DNA of 64,000 bases, taken from the NCBI GenBank assembly GCA_016713785.1, contig JADJOM010000003.1:2437501-2501500 (forward strand), given 5' to 3'. Source of the stretch: Gemmatimonadota bacterium. Lineage in GTDB: Bacteria > Gemmatimonadota > Gemmatimonadetes > Gemmatimonadales > GWC2-71-9. Within the stretch, counting starts at the first letter, position 1. Every line of letters begins with the position of its first letter. Position numbers and translations under genes: made by a program. The notes beneath the pieces are model-generated. The model had not been told where the DNA came from. It was given only the letters and a program-made list of their open reading frames with translations, and did not search any database. Below, piece by piece: positions 27,615 to 40,691 of the stretch.

Positions 27615-30239
27615 GTCCCACCCGCCGCGTCACGTCCTGGACCACGTTGAGCCAGTTGCTGATCACCGACAGTTGCGTGGCCGTCGCCGGCCCGGCCAGG
27701 GGCGCCAGCAGGTAGAGGCGCTCGCCGTCGGCGCTGGCCGCGTACTCGTAACCGGCCACGTTGATCCAGTTGCCGCGGGCCAGCAGGCGGGGCTCCCCGG
27801 CGTCCAGCTCCGCGGTGCCGCCCAGGTCGACGCGCCACCACTCCTCGCCGAACCGATAGACCAGCTCCCGGCCGCCGCGCGTCCACAGCGGCTCCTCGCC
27901 GCCGTTGCGCGAGATGCGCCAGCGCCGGCCGGTCATCGGCCAGGGCTGCACGTAGATCTCGTCGTTGCCGGTCTCGCCCGAGGAGTACGCGACCCACTTG
28001 CCGTCGGGCGAGAAGATGGCGCCCCATTCGAGCGCGGGCGTCGCGGCGAGCGGGCGCACGGCGCCGGCGCTGTCGAGGTCCAGCACCAGGATGTCCTGGC
28101 CGGTCGAGTCGCCGAGGACGTTCACGACCACGTGACGCCCATCCGGGGTCCAGCGCAGGCCGGACGCGGTGAAGTTGGCCCGCAGCGACCGCAACTCGGT
28201 GGCGCTCTCCCGACCGCTCGCGGCCTGGGCCTGGAGGCGGCCCTCGGCCCCCGCGCGCGTCACGTAGGTGACCCGCCCGTCGGGATGGAAGCCCGGGCAG
28301 CCGACACCGCCGCTCGTCGTGAGGCGGGCGCGGGTGCCGCCGGTGAGCTCATAGACCCAGAGGTCCCACTGCCGCGTCTCCGGATCGGCGATCCGGGCCG
28401 CGAGCCGGGTGCCATCCGCCGAGAGGGCAACGCAGCCGAACGCCTGCGGCTCGAACGGGAGGGTGTCCACCCGCCCGGAGCGATGCCAGGCCACCAGGCG
28501 GCTCTGGTCGTTGGCCCCGCCCGCGGCGTAGACCAGGAGGCCGTTCCGCGCCACGGCGTACTGCGCGGCCCGGCTGCCCGCCTCGGTCCGGAGGACGGGG
28601 AGGATAGGCACCGGCTCGCCCCCGGTCTGCAGCGTCGCGAGGCTGAAGGGGACGGCCCAGAGCGCGCCGCGCTGCGCGAACAGCAGGTGCCCCGGCGGGG
28701 CGTACCGGGTGTCGCTGCCGGTGGCGAGCAACTGCCGGGGCTCGGCTTCCCCGGGGACGATGAGGCTGGTGTCGGTGATGGTGCCGCGCCCCCCCGGCAG
28801 CACGTCCAGCAGGCGCACCATGTAGGGCAATGCCTCCCTGGCCCCGGTCTCGGCGTTGACGCGGATCACCCGGCGCCCCTGCAGGTCGCTGACGACGATC
28901 GTCCCGTCGTCGGCCCAGTCGGCCGCGAAGAAGGTGTTGACGCCGACGACGGGCACCGGCGGGCCGCCCACCCCGAGACGCACCTTGCTGACCTGGTCCC
29001 GGGCGTGGTAGGCGAGCCACTTGCCGTCCGGCGAGAAGAAGGGACAGCAGGCGTCTTCCGTGCCGGGGAGGGCCATCACCGTGTCCCGGTCGAGGGGGCG
29101 GAGGAAGAGCTGGGTGCCGGTCCCGCGCTGCGCCACGTACGCGAGCATGCGCCCGTCCGGCGACAGCGCCAGCGCCGTGCGGCCGATGGCGAGCGGCGCC
29201 TTCCCCACGAACGCCATGGGTGCCGAGTCGGGGAGCACGATGGTCGCGGCCATGCCCGGCGGCGCCTCGTCGACCGGTGCCCGGCGGCTCCATCCCCACG
29301 CCGCGGCGCCGGCCGCGACCAGGCAGAGCGCCCACGGCAACGCCACCACCAGGCGACCACGCGTGGGGGCGGCGGCGACGCCGCCCGCGCGGGGATGCTG
29401 CGTCGTGGCCCCGGGCCGCGCCAGCGCCTCGGCGAACTGCGCCGCCGTGGCAAAGCGGTCCGCCGGCAGCTTCTCGAGGGCGGTGAGCACCGCCGCCTCG
29501 ACGTGCGGCGGGACGGTCTTCCGCTGCAGGGTGATGGCGCGCGGCTCCTCGGTCATCACCCGCGCCACGATGGCCTGCGCGGTGGAGCCGGTGAAGGGCG
29601 GGTCGCCGGTGAGCATCTCGTAGGTCATGACGCCGAGGGCGTACACGTCCGAGCGCGCGGTGATCTCGCGCTCCCCCATGGCCTGCTCGGGGCTCATGTA
29701 GTGCGGCGTGCCGAGGCTCATCCCCGTCTCGGTCATGCGGCCGCCGCCGGTGCTGCTCGCGGCCAGCGCGATGCCGAAGTCGGCCACCAGGGCGCTGCCG
29801 TCGTGGAGCAGGATGTTCTCGGGCTTGATGTCGCGGTGGATCACGCCCTGGCGGTGGGCGTAGTCGAGGGCCGACGCCACCTGGGTGGCGATCCGCACCG
29901 CGTCCTCGACCGGGAGCTGTTTCTCGCGCGTGAGCCGGTCGCGGAGCGTCTCGCCGTCCACGAACGGCATCACATAGAAGACCGTACTCTCCACCTGCCC
30001 CGAGTCGTGCAACGGGAGGATGTGCGGGTGCTGCAGGTTGGCGGTGGTCCGGATCTCGTGCAGGAAACGCTCGGCGCCGAGGATGGCGGCGAGCTCGGGG
30101 CGGAGCACCTTGAGCGCCACCTTGCGGTGGTGCCGGAGGTCCTGCGCCAGGTACACCGTGGCCATCCCGCCCTGGCCGAGCTCGCGCTCCAGGCGGTAGC
30201 GGTCGGCGAGCGCGGCGGCGAGGCGGTCGGGAACACCGC

Positions 30240-30243
<4 letters not shown>
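27607..30243 (-). CDS. Receptor-like Ser/Thr protein kinase with propeller sensor (kinase 4)
   Basis: 878 residues. Kinase domain from about 15 to 285 with GQGGMATVYLAQD, VALKVLRPE, HRDIKPENILLHDGS and DFGIALA. One membrane helix (about 305-323, PWALCLVAAGAAAWGW) leads to an extracytoplasmic beta-propeller with repeated LSPDGRMLAYVAQ / FSPDGKWLAYHA / LSADGTRLAARI motifs. All catalytic residues are present. ATG 30243 overlaps the upstream stop (ATGA). The ligand sensed by the propeller is unknown; TolB-like propellers of this kind are usually assumed to bind cell-envelope partners. Confidence 0.93.
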
Positions 30244-32887
<2,644 letters not shown>

Positions 32888-32891
<4 letters not shown>

Positions 32892-35206
32892 TTCACGACC
32901 GCCAGTTGATCGAGCATCGCCGTGACGCGCGGGTCTTTCCGCATCCGATCGAAACGCGCCGACCCGGGAAACTGGACCACCCAGGTGTCATGCCGTGCGA
33001 TCGCCTGGCCGAGCAGCGTGACGGCCGCCTCGTGCTCACCCAGCTCGTCCATCGCGGCGGCCAGGGCCCCGATGGCGGGGAGCCGCCCGCCGGACCTGGC
33101 GCGGATCGCAGCGATCGTCTCGCGCGCCTCCCGGTCCCGCCCCGCGAAGGCGTAGGCGTACGCCAGCAGGGCGTGGCTCTCCTCGGTGCGGCCGGCGGGC
33201 AGCAGCGCCACCTGGCGCTCGAGCAGCTCCACCGCCCGCGCCGTTTCTCCCAGCTGCAGCAACGCGTTGGCCTTCCAGGTCCAGGCCAGCATGAAGGTCG
33301 AATCCATGGCCATGGTCTCGCTGGCCACCGATTCGGCCTCGGCGAAGCGCCGCTGGTGATAGAGGATCTGCGCCTCCCAGATATAGGCGATCATGGAGGC
33401 CGGCTCGAGCTCGCGCCCGCGCTTCACCTGCGCCTCGGCATCCCGGTACCGGCCCAGGCGCCCGCTCAGCAATCCGTACCACCCCCAGGTGGTGGCCACC
33501 GTCGAGTCGAGGGCCAGCGCGCGCCGGAAATTGAGCTCCGCGCGTCCCAGCTCCCCCAGGAGGGAGTATCCATACCCCAGCGCGGCGTACGATTCCGGGA
33601 TCAGCGAATCCATCGCGATGGCGCGCTCGGCGGCGCCGACGGCGCTCCGGAGGATCTCCGTGGTGCTGTCGGCCACGTAGGCCGGCAGCACGGCCAGCGC
33701 CATCGCCAGCGACGCCTGGGCCCGGGCGTAGCGGGGGTCCTTGGCCACGGCCCGCTGGAAGAGGGCGATGGCCTGCCGCAGGTTCGGTGCGCCGCGCCGG
33801 TTGAACAACACCTGCCCCTGGAGAAAGAGGGCGTGCGCCTCCGGATCGGTGGTCTCCGCCAGCCGGTTGCCGGCGGACGCGGGCCGCCTGAGCGAACCGA
33901 GCAGCGTCGTCGCCACCGTGCTGGCGATCTCGTCCTGCACCGCGAAGACGTTGGCCAGCGGGCGGTCATACCGTTCACTCCAGCGGACCGCCCCGTCCCC
34001 CGCCGAGACCAGGGTCACGCTGATCCGGATCTGGCCGGCGGAGCGCTGCACCGTCCCGGTGAGCACGTCAGTCACCCCCAGCTCCCGCGCGATCTCCCGC
34101 TCGTCGAGTCCCTCGGCCTGGAGTGCGCCGGCGCTGACCCGGCCGATCACTCGCACCCCGGTGCGGGCGATCGCCCGGGTCATCTCCTCCGCCAGTCCGA
34201 TCCCGAAATAGTCGTCGGCCGGATCGCCACTGAGGTTCGCCAGCGGCAGCACCGCGAGTGACTGCACCGCTTCGCCCCCCGACGCCGCCCCGGTGCCGCG
34301 GACGACGAGCGCCCAGGCAGCAACCGCCATGAGGACGAAGCCCGCCGTGACCAGGATACCGGTCGTGGCGCGGCGCGGGGCCGGCGCGGCCACCAGTGCC
34401 TGCGCGAACGCGCCGCAACTCGGGAACCGGTCCGCGGGCGCCTTGGCCAGCCCCCGCGCGATGGCGCGATCGATCGCCTCCGGCACGTTGGGCCTGGTGG
34501 CGCGGAGGCGGCGGGGCTGCTCGACCATCAATCGCGCGATGATCGCCTGGGAAGAGGGTCCGGTGTGGGGCGGCTCCCCGGACAGCATCTCGTACCCGAC
34601 CGCCGCCAGGGCATACTGGTCCGACCGCGCATCGAGCGCGCGATCTCCCGCCGCCTGCTCCGGGCTCATGTAGTGCGGGGTGCCGAGCGAGAGGCCGGTC
34701 TCGGTCACCCGCGATCCTCCCGCCTGGGCCACGGCCAGCGCGATGCCGAAATCGGCGATCACCGGCTGGCCGGCCTGCAGCAGGATGTTCTCCGGCTTGA
34801 GGTCGCGGTGGATGACGCCCTGCCCATGGGCGTAGTCCAGGGCATTCGCGAGCAGCGTGACCAGGCGGACGGTCTCCTCGACCGGCAGCTCACGCTCGCG
34901 CCGGAGCCGCGCCCGGAGCGTCTCGCCCTGCACGTACGGCATGACGTAGTAGAGGAAGCCCCCCGCCTCGCCCGAGTCGAACAGCGGCAGCAGGTTGGGA
35001 TGATGCAGGTTGGCGGTGACCCGGATCTCGGCCAGGAACCGCTCGGCGCCCAGCACCGCGGCCAGCTCGGGCCGCAGCACCTTGACCGCCACCTTGCGAT
35101 CGTGCTTGAGGTCCTGCGCCAGGTAGACCGTCGCCATGCCGCCCTGCCCGAGTTCACGCTCCAGGCGGTAGCGGTCGGCGAGGGCGGCGGCGAGGCGGTC
35201 GGTCAC
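32888..35206 (-). CDS. Ser/Thr protein kinase with TolB-like (FlgO-type) and TPR sensor (kinase 2)
   Basis: 772 residues, start GTG overlapping the upstream stop (GTGA). Kinase domain 10-280 with GQGGMATVYLAQD, VAVKVLRPE, HRDLKPENILLQAG and DFGIALAVA. Membrane helix at about 285-308. Instead of a propeller it carries the COG5616-like 'TolB N-terminal' domain (SLAVLPLANLSGDPADDYFGIGLAEEMTRAIA, then GVTDVLTGTVQRSAGQIRISVTL and DEIASTV) and at least seven TPR-like units (about 470-750, e.g. HALFLQGQVLFNRRG, ESYAALGYGYSLLGE, MLAWTWKANALLQLGE). It is the only member of the operon with this architecture. Confidence 0.93.
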
Positions 35207-37890
35207 GGCGTCGACGCGTCCGCCGCGCCGAACTCGCGGAACCAGTTGAGCACCACCGTGAGGCGCCGCGCGTCGGGACCGAGGTCGATGGACCGGCGGA
35301 GCATCACGAAGGTCCGGTCGCCCGGCCGCACGCCGAAGGCCTGGTGCCAGGGCTGGAACACGAACGGCCGGGTGGAGAAGAGCGCCTGGTACCCCGTCAC
35401 CCGGAACTCGGGCGTGCCGGTGACCGCCGCGGCCATCAGCGTGTCGCCCGGCGCCAGGAAGAAGAGCTCCCGGCTCGAATGCGCCCACACCGGGCTGGTG
35501 CCGCCGGCCGTGGTGACCTGCCACCGCGCCCGGGCCACGTCGGGGAAGGGCCGGACGTAGACCTCCTCCCGCCCCGACTCGAACGACACGTAGGCCACCC
35601 ACTTCCCGTCCGGCGAGAGCGCCGGCATGTACTCGTCGGCGGGGCGCGCCGCGATGGTGATCCGCGTGGTGTCCCCGGCGAGGCGGCGGGCGTAGACATC
35701 GCGCACCCCGGCGATGGTGCCGGTCCGGTACGCCACCCACTGCCCATCCCGGGACCAGTCCACTTCATCGATCTGGGCGGTGTCGGAGGGGAAGAGGCGC
35801 TCCGGCTTGTCGCTGCCATCGGCGCGCACCCGGTAGAGGTGCGTCATCGGCCCGTGCATGTCGGAGCTGAAGCTGAGGGACCGGCCATCGGCCATCCACG
35901 CGCCGCGGTAGTTGATGTTGCCGGCGAAGGTGAGCCGGGTGAGCGGGCCGGCGTCGAGCTCCTTGACCCACAGCATGCTCCCCATCCCCTCGCTGATCCC
36001 CACCGCCAGGCGGCGCCCGTCGGGCGAGAGCGTGACGCTGTTGAACCGCCCGAGCCACGCGGGGTCGAGCACCCGGCTCTTCCCGGTCCGGTCCACCTCG
36101 GCGGGCGTGGCCCGCCCCGCCGCCTCGTTGGCGGGGAGATAGACCATGGTGCCATCATCGGCGACGGCGAACTCGGGGATGATCGTGAGCTCGGTCTGGA
36201 CGCCGCCCAGGAGGGTGGCCGGCGGCCGCCGGAAGCGCAGCGCCTTCACGTCGAACGGCGCCCCCACCACATTGCCGTCCTGCATCACCGCCACCAGGTA
36301 CCCGTTGGGCAGGTAGAACCCGCGCGAGGCACCCGGCAGGATGGTATCGAGCCGCTGGGTATCGAGGTGGACGGCCATGAGGATCTGCTGCGCGCAGTTG
36401 TTGCCGCAGCGGGTCACCAGCAGGACATCCTTCCGGGGCAGCGGCGTCGGGAAGATCATCCCCCCGACCTCCGGCGCCGGCACCAGGGTCGTGACCGCAC
36501 CGCCGGAGGCGGCGACCGCCTGCAGCGCGAATCCCGGCGTGGAGAAGACGATCCGCCCGTCGTCGAGCCAGGCCCCCCCGGCGAGGATGGGGATGGCGCC
36601 TTCCGCGAGCTGGGCCGGCGGCCCGCCGCCGCTCGCCGGCACCTTGAACAGCTTGCCATCCGCGAAGTAGGCGATCCACTGCCCGTCGGGGGAGAAGAAC
36701 GGGCCATCCCCGCCGTCGGTGCCCTCCAGGGCCCGGGGCTCGAGGACGTCGCGGTCGCGCACCATGATGCGGGTGATGCCGCCCAGGCCGTCCCCGTTCC
36801 CGCCGGTCCGGCTGACGAACGCGAGCCGCGACCCGTCCCGCGACAGGGCGAACGCCGTGCCGTAGTATCCGGTGTGATTGACGCGGAGGTTCGGCAGGTC
36901 GAGGGTGAGCCGGGTGACCGGCCCGGCCGCCGGCCGCGCCAGCTGCCGCCCGACGGCGATGCCCGCAACCAGCAGCGCGACCCCCGCCGCGATGGTGAGC
37001 CACCGAGGGGACGAGCCGCCGAGCCGCCGGGTCGCCGAGCCGACCGGCCGCCGGGCCGCCGGGCCGTCCCCGGCCAGCGCATCGGCAAACTCCTTCGCGG
37101 ACGCCCACCGGTCCGCCGGCAGCTTCTCCAGCGCCGTGAACACCGCCGCCTCCACCGCCTCCGGCACGCTCTTCCGCTGCGCCACCAGGCTCGGTGGCTC
37201 GCCGGTCATGACCCTCGCGATGATCGCCTGGGCGGTGGGGCCCGTGAACGGCGGCTCCCCCGCCAGCATCTCGTAGGTCATGGCGCCAAGGGCGTACACG
37301 TCACTCCGCGCCGTGATCTCCCGCTCGCCCATGGCCTGTTCGGGGCTCATGTAGTGCGGCGTGCCGAGGCTCATCCCCGTCTCGGTCATCCGGGTGCCGC
37401 CGGTCTTGCTCACGGCGAGGGCAATGCCGAAGTCGGCCACCAGCGCGCTGCCATCGTGCAGGAGCACGTTCTCCGGCTTGATGTCGCGATGGATGATCCC
37501 GTGCCGGTGGGCGTAGTCCAGCGCCCCCGCCACCTGGGTGGCCAGCCGCACCGCCTCCGCGATGGGCAGCTGCTTCTCCCGGGCCAGCCGGTCGCGGAGC
37601 GACTCGCCATCCACGAACGGCATCACGTAGTACGCCGTCCCCTCCACCTCCCCGGAATCGAGGAGGCCAAGGATGTGCGGATGCTGCAGCGTGGCGATGG
37701 TCTTGATCTCGCGCAGGAAGCGCTCGGCCCCGATCACGGCGGCCAGCTCCGGGCGCAGGACCTTGATGGCCACCTGGCGCTCGTGCTTGAGGTCGTGCGC
37801 CAGGTAGACGGTGGCCATCCCGCCCTGCCCGAGCTCACGCTCGAGGGTGTAGCGGTCAGCGAGGGCTGCCGCGAGGCGGTCCTGACTCAT
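35203..37890 (-). CDS. Receptor-like Ser/Thr protein kinase with propeller sensor (kinase 1)
   Basis: 895 residues. Kinase domain with GQGGMATVYLAHD, VAIKVLRPE, HRDIKPENVLLHDGS and DFGIALAVS; a juxtamembrane low-complexity Arg/Pro segment; helix at about 300-318 (WLTIAAGVALLVAGIAVG). Extracytoplasmic propeller with LSRDGSRLAFVS, FSPDGQWIAYFA, LSPDGRRLAVGI, WSRDGQWVAYRT and LSPDGKWVAYVS repeats. It is the first kinase of the operon, 9 nt after a small unknown gene. Its kinase half is almost the same as that of the last gene (24969-27614), at protein and largely at DNA level, indicating recent duplication or gene conversion. Confidence 0.93.
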   Translation of the reverse strand: MSQDRLAAALADRYTLERELGQGGMATVYLAHDLKHERQVAIKVLRPELAAVIGAERFLREIKTIATLQHPHILGLLDSGEVEGTAYYVMPFVDGESLRDRLAREKQLPIAEAVRLATQVAGALDYAHRHGIIHRDIKPENVLLHDGSALVADFGIALAVSKTGGTRMTETGMSLGTPHYMSPEQAMGEREITARSDVYALGAMTYEMLAGEPPFTGPTAQAIIARVMTGEPPSLVAQRKSVPEAVEAAVFTALEKLPADRWASAKEFADALAGDGPAARRPVGSATRRLGGSSPRWLTIAAGVALLVAGIAVGRQLARPAAGPVTRLTLDLPNLRVNHTGYYGTAFALSRDGSRLAFVSRTGGNGDGLGGITRIMVRDRDVLEPRALEGTDGGDGPFFSPDGQWIAYFADGKLFKVPASGGGPPAQLAEGAIPILAGGAWLDDGRIVFSTPGFALQAVAASGGAVTTLVPAPEVGGMIFPTPLPRKDVLLVTRCGNNCAQQILMAVHLDTQRLDTILPGASRGFYLPNGYLVAVMQDGNVVGAPFDVKALRFRRPPATLLGGVQTELTIIPEFAVADDGTMVYLPANEAAGRATPAEVDRTGKSRVLDPAWLGRFNSVTLSPDGRRLAVGISEGMGSMLWVKELDAGPLTRLTFAGNINYRGAWMADGRSLSFSSDMHGPMTHLYRVRADGSDKPERLFPSDTAQIDEVDWSRDGQWVAYRTGTIAGVRDVYARRLAGDTTRITIAARPADEYMPALSPDGKWVAYVSFESGREEVYVRPFPDVARARWQVTTAGGTSPVWAHSSRELFFLAPGDTLMAAAVTGTPEFRVTGYQALFSTRPFVFQPWHQAFGVRPGDRTFVMLRRSIDLGPDARRLTVVLNWFREFGAADASTP

Positions 37891-37899
37891 GAGGGGAGG

Positions 37900-38136
37900 T
37901 CAGTCCTTGAACGGAGACTTGGGCGGACGGGCCCGGACGCCACCACCCGACGTCCCGAGCAGCCGCTGCAGCTCCTCTTCGCTCAACTCGAAGGGATCGG
38001 GCTCGTAGCCCGGGGGGTCGATCCGCAGGATCCGGCCCGGGTTGCCGGGCACCGGATGGAACTCCCATGCCGAGCGGGAGAGGTCGCGGACCTCCCACTC
38101 GTGGGCCTCACCATCCGTGAAGCGCCGGTAACCCAC
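37900..38136 (-). CDS. Small acidic protein leading the kinase operon, unknown
   Basis: 78 residues from GTG 38136, preceded by GAGGG at good spacing. No ATG exists in the plausible range; the longer open frame runs antisense into the hydrogenase protease gene. Composition is polar (VRDLSRSAWEFHPVPGNPGRILRIDPPGYEPDPFELSEEELQRLL), with no signal peptide or helix. I do not recognise a family. Its place between the promoter and the kinases, 9 nt before the first, suggests it is co-expressed with them and could be a substrate or regulator; that is inference. Confidence 0.6.
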   Translation of the reverse strand: MGYRRFTDGEAHEWEVRDLSRSAWEFHPVPGNPGRILRIDPPGYEPDPFELSEEELQRLLGTSGGGVRARPPKSPFKD

Positions 38137-38205
38137 GGACCCTCGCTGGATCGGGACGGACCCGCCTGGCGCCGGGGTCGCGGGCGCCCCGGAGGAATGG
38201 CCAAT

Positions 38206-38267
38206 CGGGCAGGTATTAATTGAAAGCGGGCAGGTACGATTATACGGCAGGCGGGCAGCGTCGGCCA
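38206..38267 (-). promoter_or_regulatory. Candidate promoter and operator of the kinase operon
   Basis: On the minus strand a perfect TATAAT lies at 38239-38244; the -35 window 38262-38267 is weak. Just downstream is a direct repeat of CGGGCAGGTA (plus-strand reading) at 38206-38215 and 38227-38236, 21 bp apart (two helical turns), in an AT-rich pocket. It lies 100 bp before the small leader gene and just after the hydrogenase operon ends. Repressor binding to the repeats is a reasonable reading. Confidence 0.5.
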
Positions 38268-38273
38268 GAGGCC

Positions 38274-38729
38274 CTAGCAGGAACGGGCGCGCCCGCGCGG
38301 CTCCGCGCCCAGGTGCGTCGCGAGCCGGGCAATGGCCCGCCCCACCCAGGTGGCCGTCCACGGGCTCAGCTCCTCACCGAACCCCATCTCGTACGCGGGG
38401 ATCTCCACCTGCAGGGCCGCCCCGGGCCGGCGACCATAGACCAGCTCGGTGAGGTGCAGCAGCGCCCCCGCCGTGGTGATGTGGCTCCCCGGCGCCACCG
38501 GTGTCGGCTCCACCGGCACCAGTTGCAGGGTCGTGGCGCGCACCGACGCGTCCACGAACACCACCAGGCTTGCCTCGGAGAGATCTTCCGCCAGGTCGGG
38601 CGTGAGCTGGTGCACGATCCGATAGGTGCCCCCCGGCACCAGCCGCGAGAGGCCGTGCACCACTGCGTGCCCCGCCCCGTCATCGGAACGGGTGGGATTC
38701 CCGATGCCGATGACGAGCGGAACGCTCAC
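38274..38729 (-). CDS. hoxW: NiFe-hydrogenase maturation endopeptidase (HoxW-like)
   Basis: 151 residues, start GTG overlapping the hoxH stop (GTGA). Removes the C-terminal peptide of HoxH after Ni insertion. N-terminal VPLVIGIGNPTRSDDGAGHAVV is the HycI/HyaD/HoxW signature with the metal-sensing Asp; VVFVDASV and the mid His region follow. It is the last gene of the hox operon. No other accessory (hyp) genes are in the window. Confidence 0.9.
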   Translation of the reverse strand: MSVPLVIGIGNPTRSDDGAGHAVVHGLSRLVPGGTYRIVHQLTPDLAEDLSEASLVVFVDASVRATTLQLVPVEPTPVAPGSHITTAGALLHLTELVYGRRPGAALQVEIPAYEMGFGEELSPWTATWVGRAIARLATHLGAEPRGRARSC

Positions 38730-40150
38730 CGGCCCCGCTCCGAGAGCAGCCCGCCGTCGGCCCCGAACACCTGGACGGTGAGCGGCATCTGGCCGATGGC
38801 GTGGGTGGAGCAGGAGAGGCACGGGTCGTAGGCGCGGATCCCCGCCTCCAGCCGGTTGAGCAGCCCCTCGGTGATGGTGGCGCCGTCGAGGTAGCGCTTG
38901 GCCAGGGCGAGCACCGTGGCGTTCATGGCCAGGTTGTTCTGCGCCGTGGCGATCAGCATGTTCACCCGCTGCAGGACCCCGTTGCCGTCCACCGTGTAGT
39001 GGTGGAACAGCACCCCGCGCGGCGCCTCGCAGCAGCCCACCCCCTCGCTGGCGTTGACCATGGCCTGGGCCCGCACGTGGGTGCCGAGGATGGCCGGGTC
39101 GTGCAGCAGCCGCTCGATCTGCTCGATGGCGAAGAGGATCTCGATCAGCCGGGCGTAGTGATAATGGAAGGGATTGTGGACCGGCCGCCCGCCGGCGAGG
39201 GCCCGGAACCGGATCCGCTCCGCGTCGGCGCGCGGCGTCGGGATGTAGTCACAGACGTTGAGCCGCGCGAGCGGGCCCACGCGGTACACGCCACCGGCCA
39301 GCCCGGCCGGCCGGTAGTAGGGGAACTTGAGGTAGGACCAGCTCTCCGTGACCTCGGCGAAGTGCTCGCGATATTCCCGGGGCGGCAGCTGGTCGGCCAC
39401 GGTGCCCCCCGTCGCGTCGCGGATCCGGAGCGCCCCGCCGTAGTACTCCAGCGCCCCGTCGGGGGCCACGAGGCCGAGATACTGCGTCGGCTGCTCGCCG
39501 AAGCTCGGGATCTCGTCCGCGAACTGCTCCCGGGCGCGGCCCAGCATGGCCAGGGCGAGCTGCACCGTCTCGAGCACCTCCGGGATCCAGCCGAGGAGGT
39601 GGTCGCGGCGGCCGGCGTCGAACGGCTCGCGGACCCCGCCCGCCACCGCCCAGGGGGTGTGGATCTTCCGCCCGCCGAGCAGCTCGATCACCTCCTGCCC
39701 GAACTTGCGCAGCCGGATGCCCCGCCGGGCAAACTCCCGGTCGGCGGCCATCACCCCGAAGATGTTGCGGGTGGCGGGATCGGCATCGAAGCCGAGCAGC
39801 AGGTCGGGGGACGAGAGGTGAAAGAAGCTCAGCGCGTGCGACTGCACCCACTGCCCGAGGGTGATCAGGCGGCGCAGCTTCTCCGCCGTCTCGGGGATGG
39901 TCACCTGCAGGATCTCGTCGCCCGCCTTGGCGGAGGCCACCAGGTGGCTGGCCGGGCAGATGCCGCAGATGCGGCTGGTGATCCCCGGCATCTCCCACAT
40001 CAGCCGGCCCTCGCAGAACTTCTCGAAGCCGCGGAACTCGTTCACGTGGAACCGCGCGCCTTCCACCCGGCCGGCGGCGTCGAGCTGCACCGTGATCTTG
40101 GAATGCCCCTCGATCCGGGTGACCGGGTCGATCGTGATGGTGCGGGTCAT
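38726..40150 (-). CDS. hoxH: NAD-coupled NiFe hydrogenase large subunit HoxH
   Basis: 474 residues. Carries the NiFe(CN)2CO active site. L1 motif RICGICPASH (about 61-70) and L2 motif DPCLSCSTH near the C-terminus supply the four Cys ligands. About 24 residues after the L2 His form the cleavable tail (AIGQMPLT...). N-terminal TITIDPVTRIEGHSKI is typical. Group 3d assignment comes from the HoxEFU partners. ATG 40150 leaves a 1-nt gap to hoxY. Confidence 0.95.
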   Translation of the reverse strand: MTRTITIDPVTRIEGHSKITVQLDAAGRVEGARFHVNEFRGFEKFCEGRLMWEMPGITSRICGICPASHLVASAKAGDEILQVTIPETAEKLRRLITLGQWVQSHALSFFHLSSPDLLLGFDADPATRNIFGVMAADREFARRGIRLRKFGQEVIELLGGRKIHTPWAVAGGVREPFDAGRRDHLLGWIPEVLETVQLALAMLGRAREQFADEIPSFGEQPTQYLGLVAPDGALEYYGGALRIRDATGGTVADQLPPREYREHFAEVTESWSYLKFPYYRPAGLAGGVYRVGPLARLNVCDYIPTPRADAERIRFRALAGGRPVHNPFHYHYARLIEILFAIEQIERLLHDPAILGTHVRAQAMVNASEGVGCCEAPRGVLFHHYTVDGNGVLQRVNMLIATAQNNLAMNATVLALAKRYLDGATITEGLLNRLEAGIRAYDPCLSCSTHAIGQMPLTVQVFGADGGLLSERGR

Positions 40151-40151
40151 C

Positions 40152-40688
40152 TCAGCCGTACCTCCGGAAGATGCTGGGCAGCTCCGGCTGCCGGCCGTCG
40201 AGCAGCGCGGAGACCGCGAGCCAGATCTCCTCGGCGGTCGGCGGGCAGCCGTGCAGGAACGCATCCACCCGGATGAACTCGTGCAGCGGCCGGGCCTGGG
40301 CCCGGAGCTTGGCGATCGTGGTGAACTCCGAGGGCACCGTCGGGTCGCCCTCGGCCAGCTCCACGTACGCGCGGTGCAGGATCTCCTCGGGGCTGTAGCG
40401 ATTGCGCAGGGCGGTCACGTTGCCGGTCGTGGCGCAGTCGCCGAAGGAGACCACCACCCTGGAGTTCCGCCGCACCAGGTGGGCCATCTCCTCATTCTCG
40501 CTGTTGGTCACCGCCCCCTCGACCAGCGTCACGTCCACCCCGGCCGGGAAGGCCTTGATGTCCGCGAGGGGGGAGTAGACCAGCTCCATGCGGTCGGCCA
40601 GCTCCAGCAGCCGCTCGTCGAGGTCCAGGAACGACATGTGGCAGCCGGAGCAGCCGCCCAGCCACACCGTGGCCACGCGGGGCTTCAT
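40152..40688 (-). CDS. hoxY: NiFe hydrogenase small subunit HoxY
   Basis: 178 residues, the short type without twin-arginine signal, so cytosolic. The proximal 4Fe-4S cluster ligands are visible in WLGGCSGCHMSFLDLDERL, GDCATTGNV and HGCPPTAEE. Relays electrons between HoxH and the HoxEFU diaphorase. It sits 3 nt from hoxU. Confidence 0.95.
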   Translation of the reverse strand: MKPRVATVWLGGCSGCHMSFLDLDERLLELADRMELVYSPLADIKAFPAGVDVTLVEGAVTNSENEEMAHLVRRNSRVVVSFGDCATTGNVTALRNRYSPEEILHRAYVELAEGDPTVPSEFTTIAKLRAQARPLHEFIRVDAFLHGCPPTAEEIWLAVSALLDGRQPELPSIFRRYG

Positions 40689-40691
40689 GGC

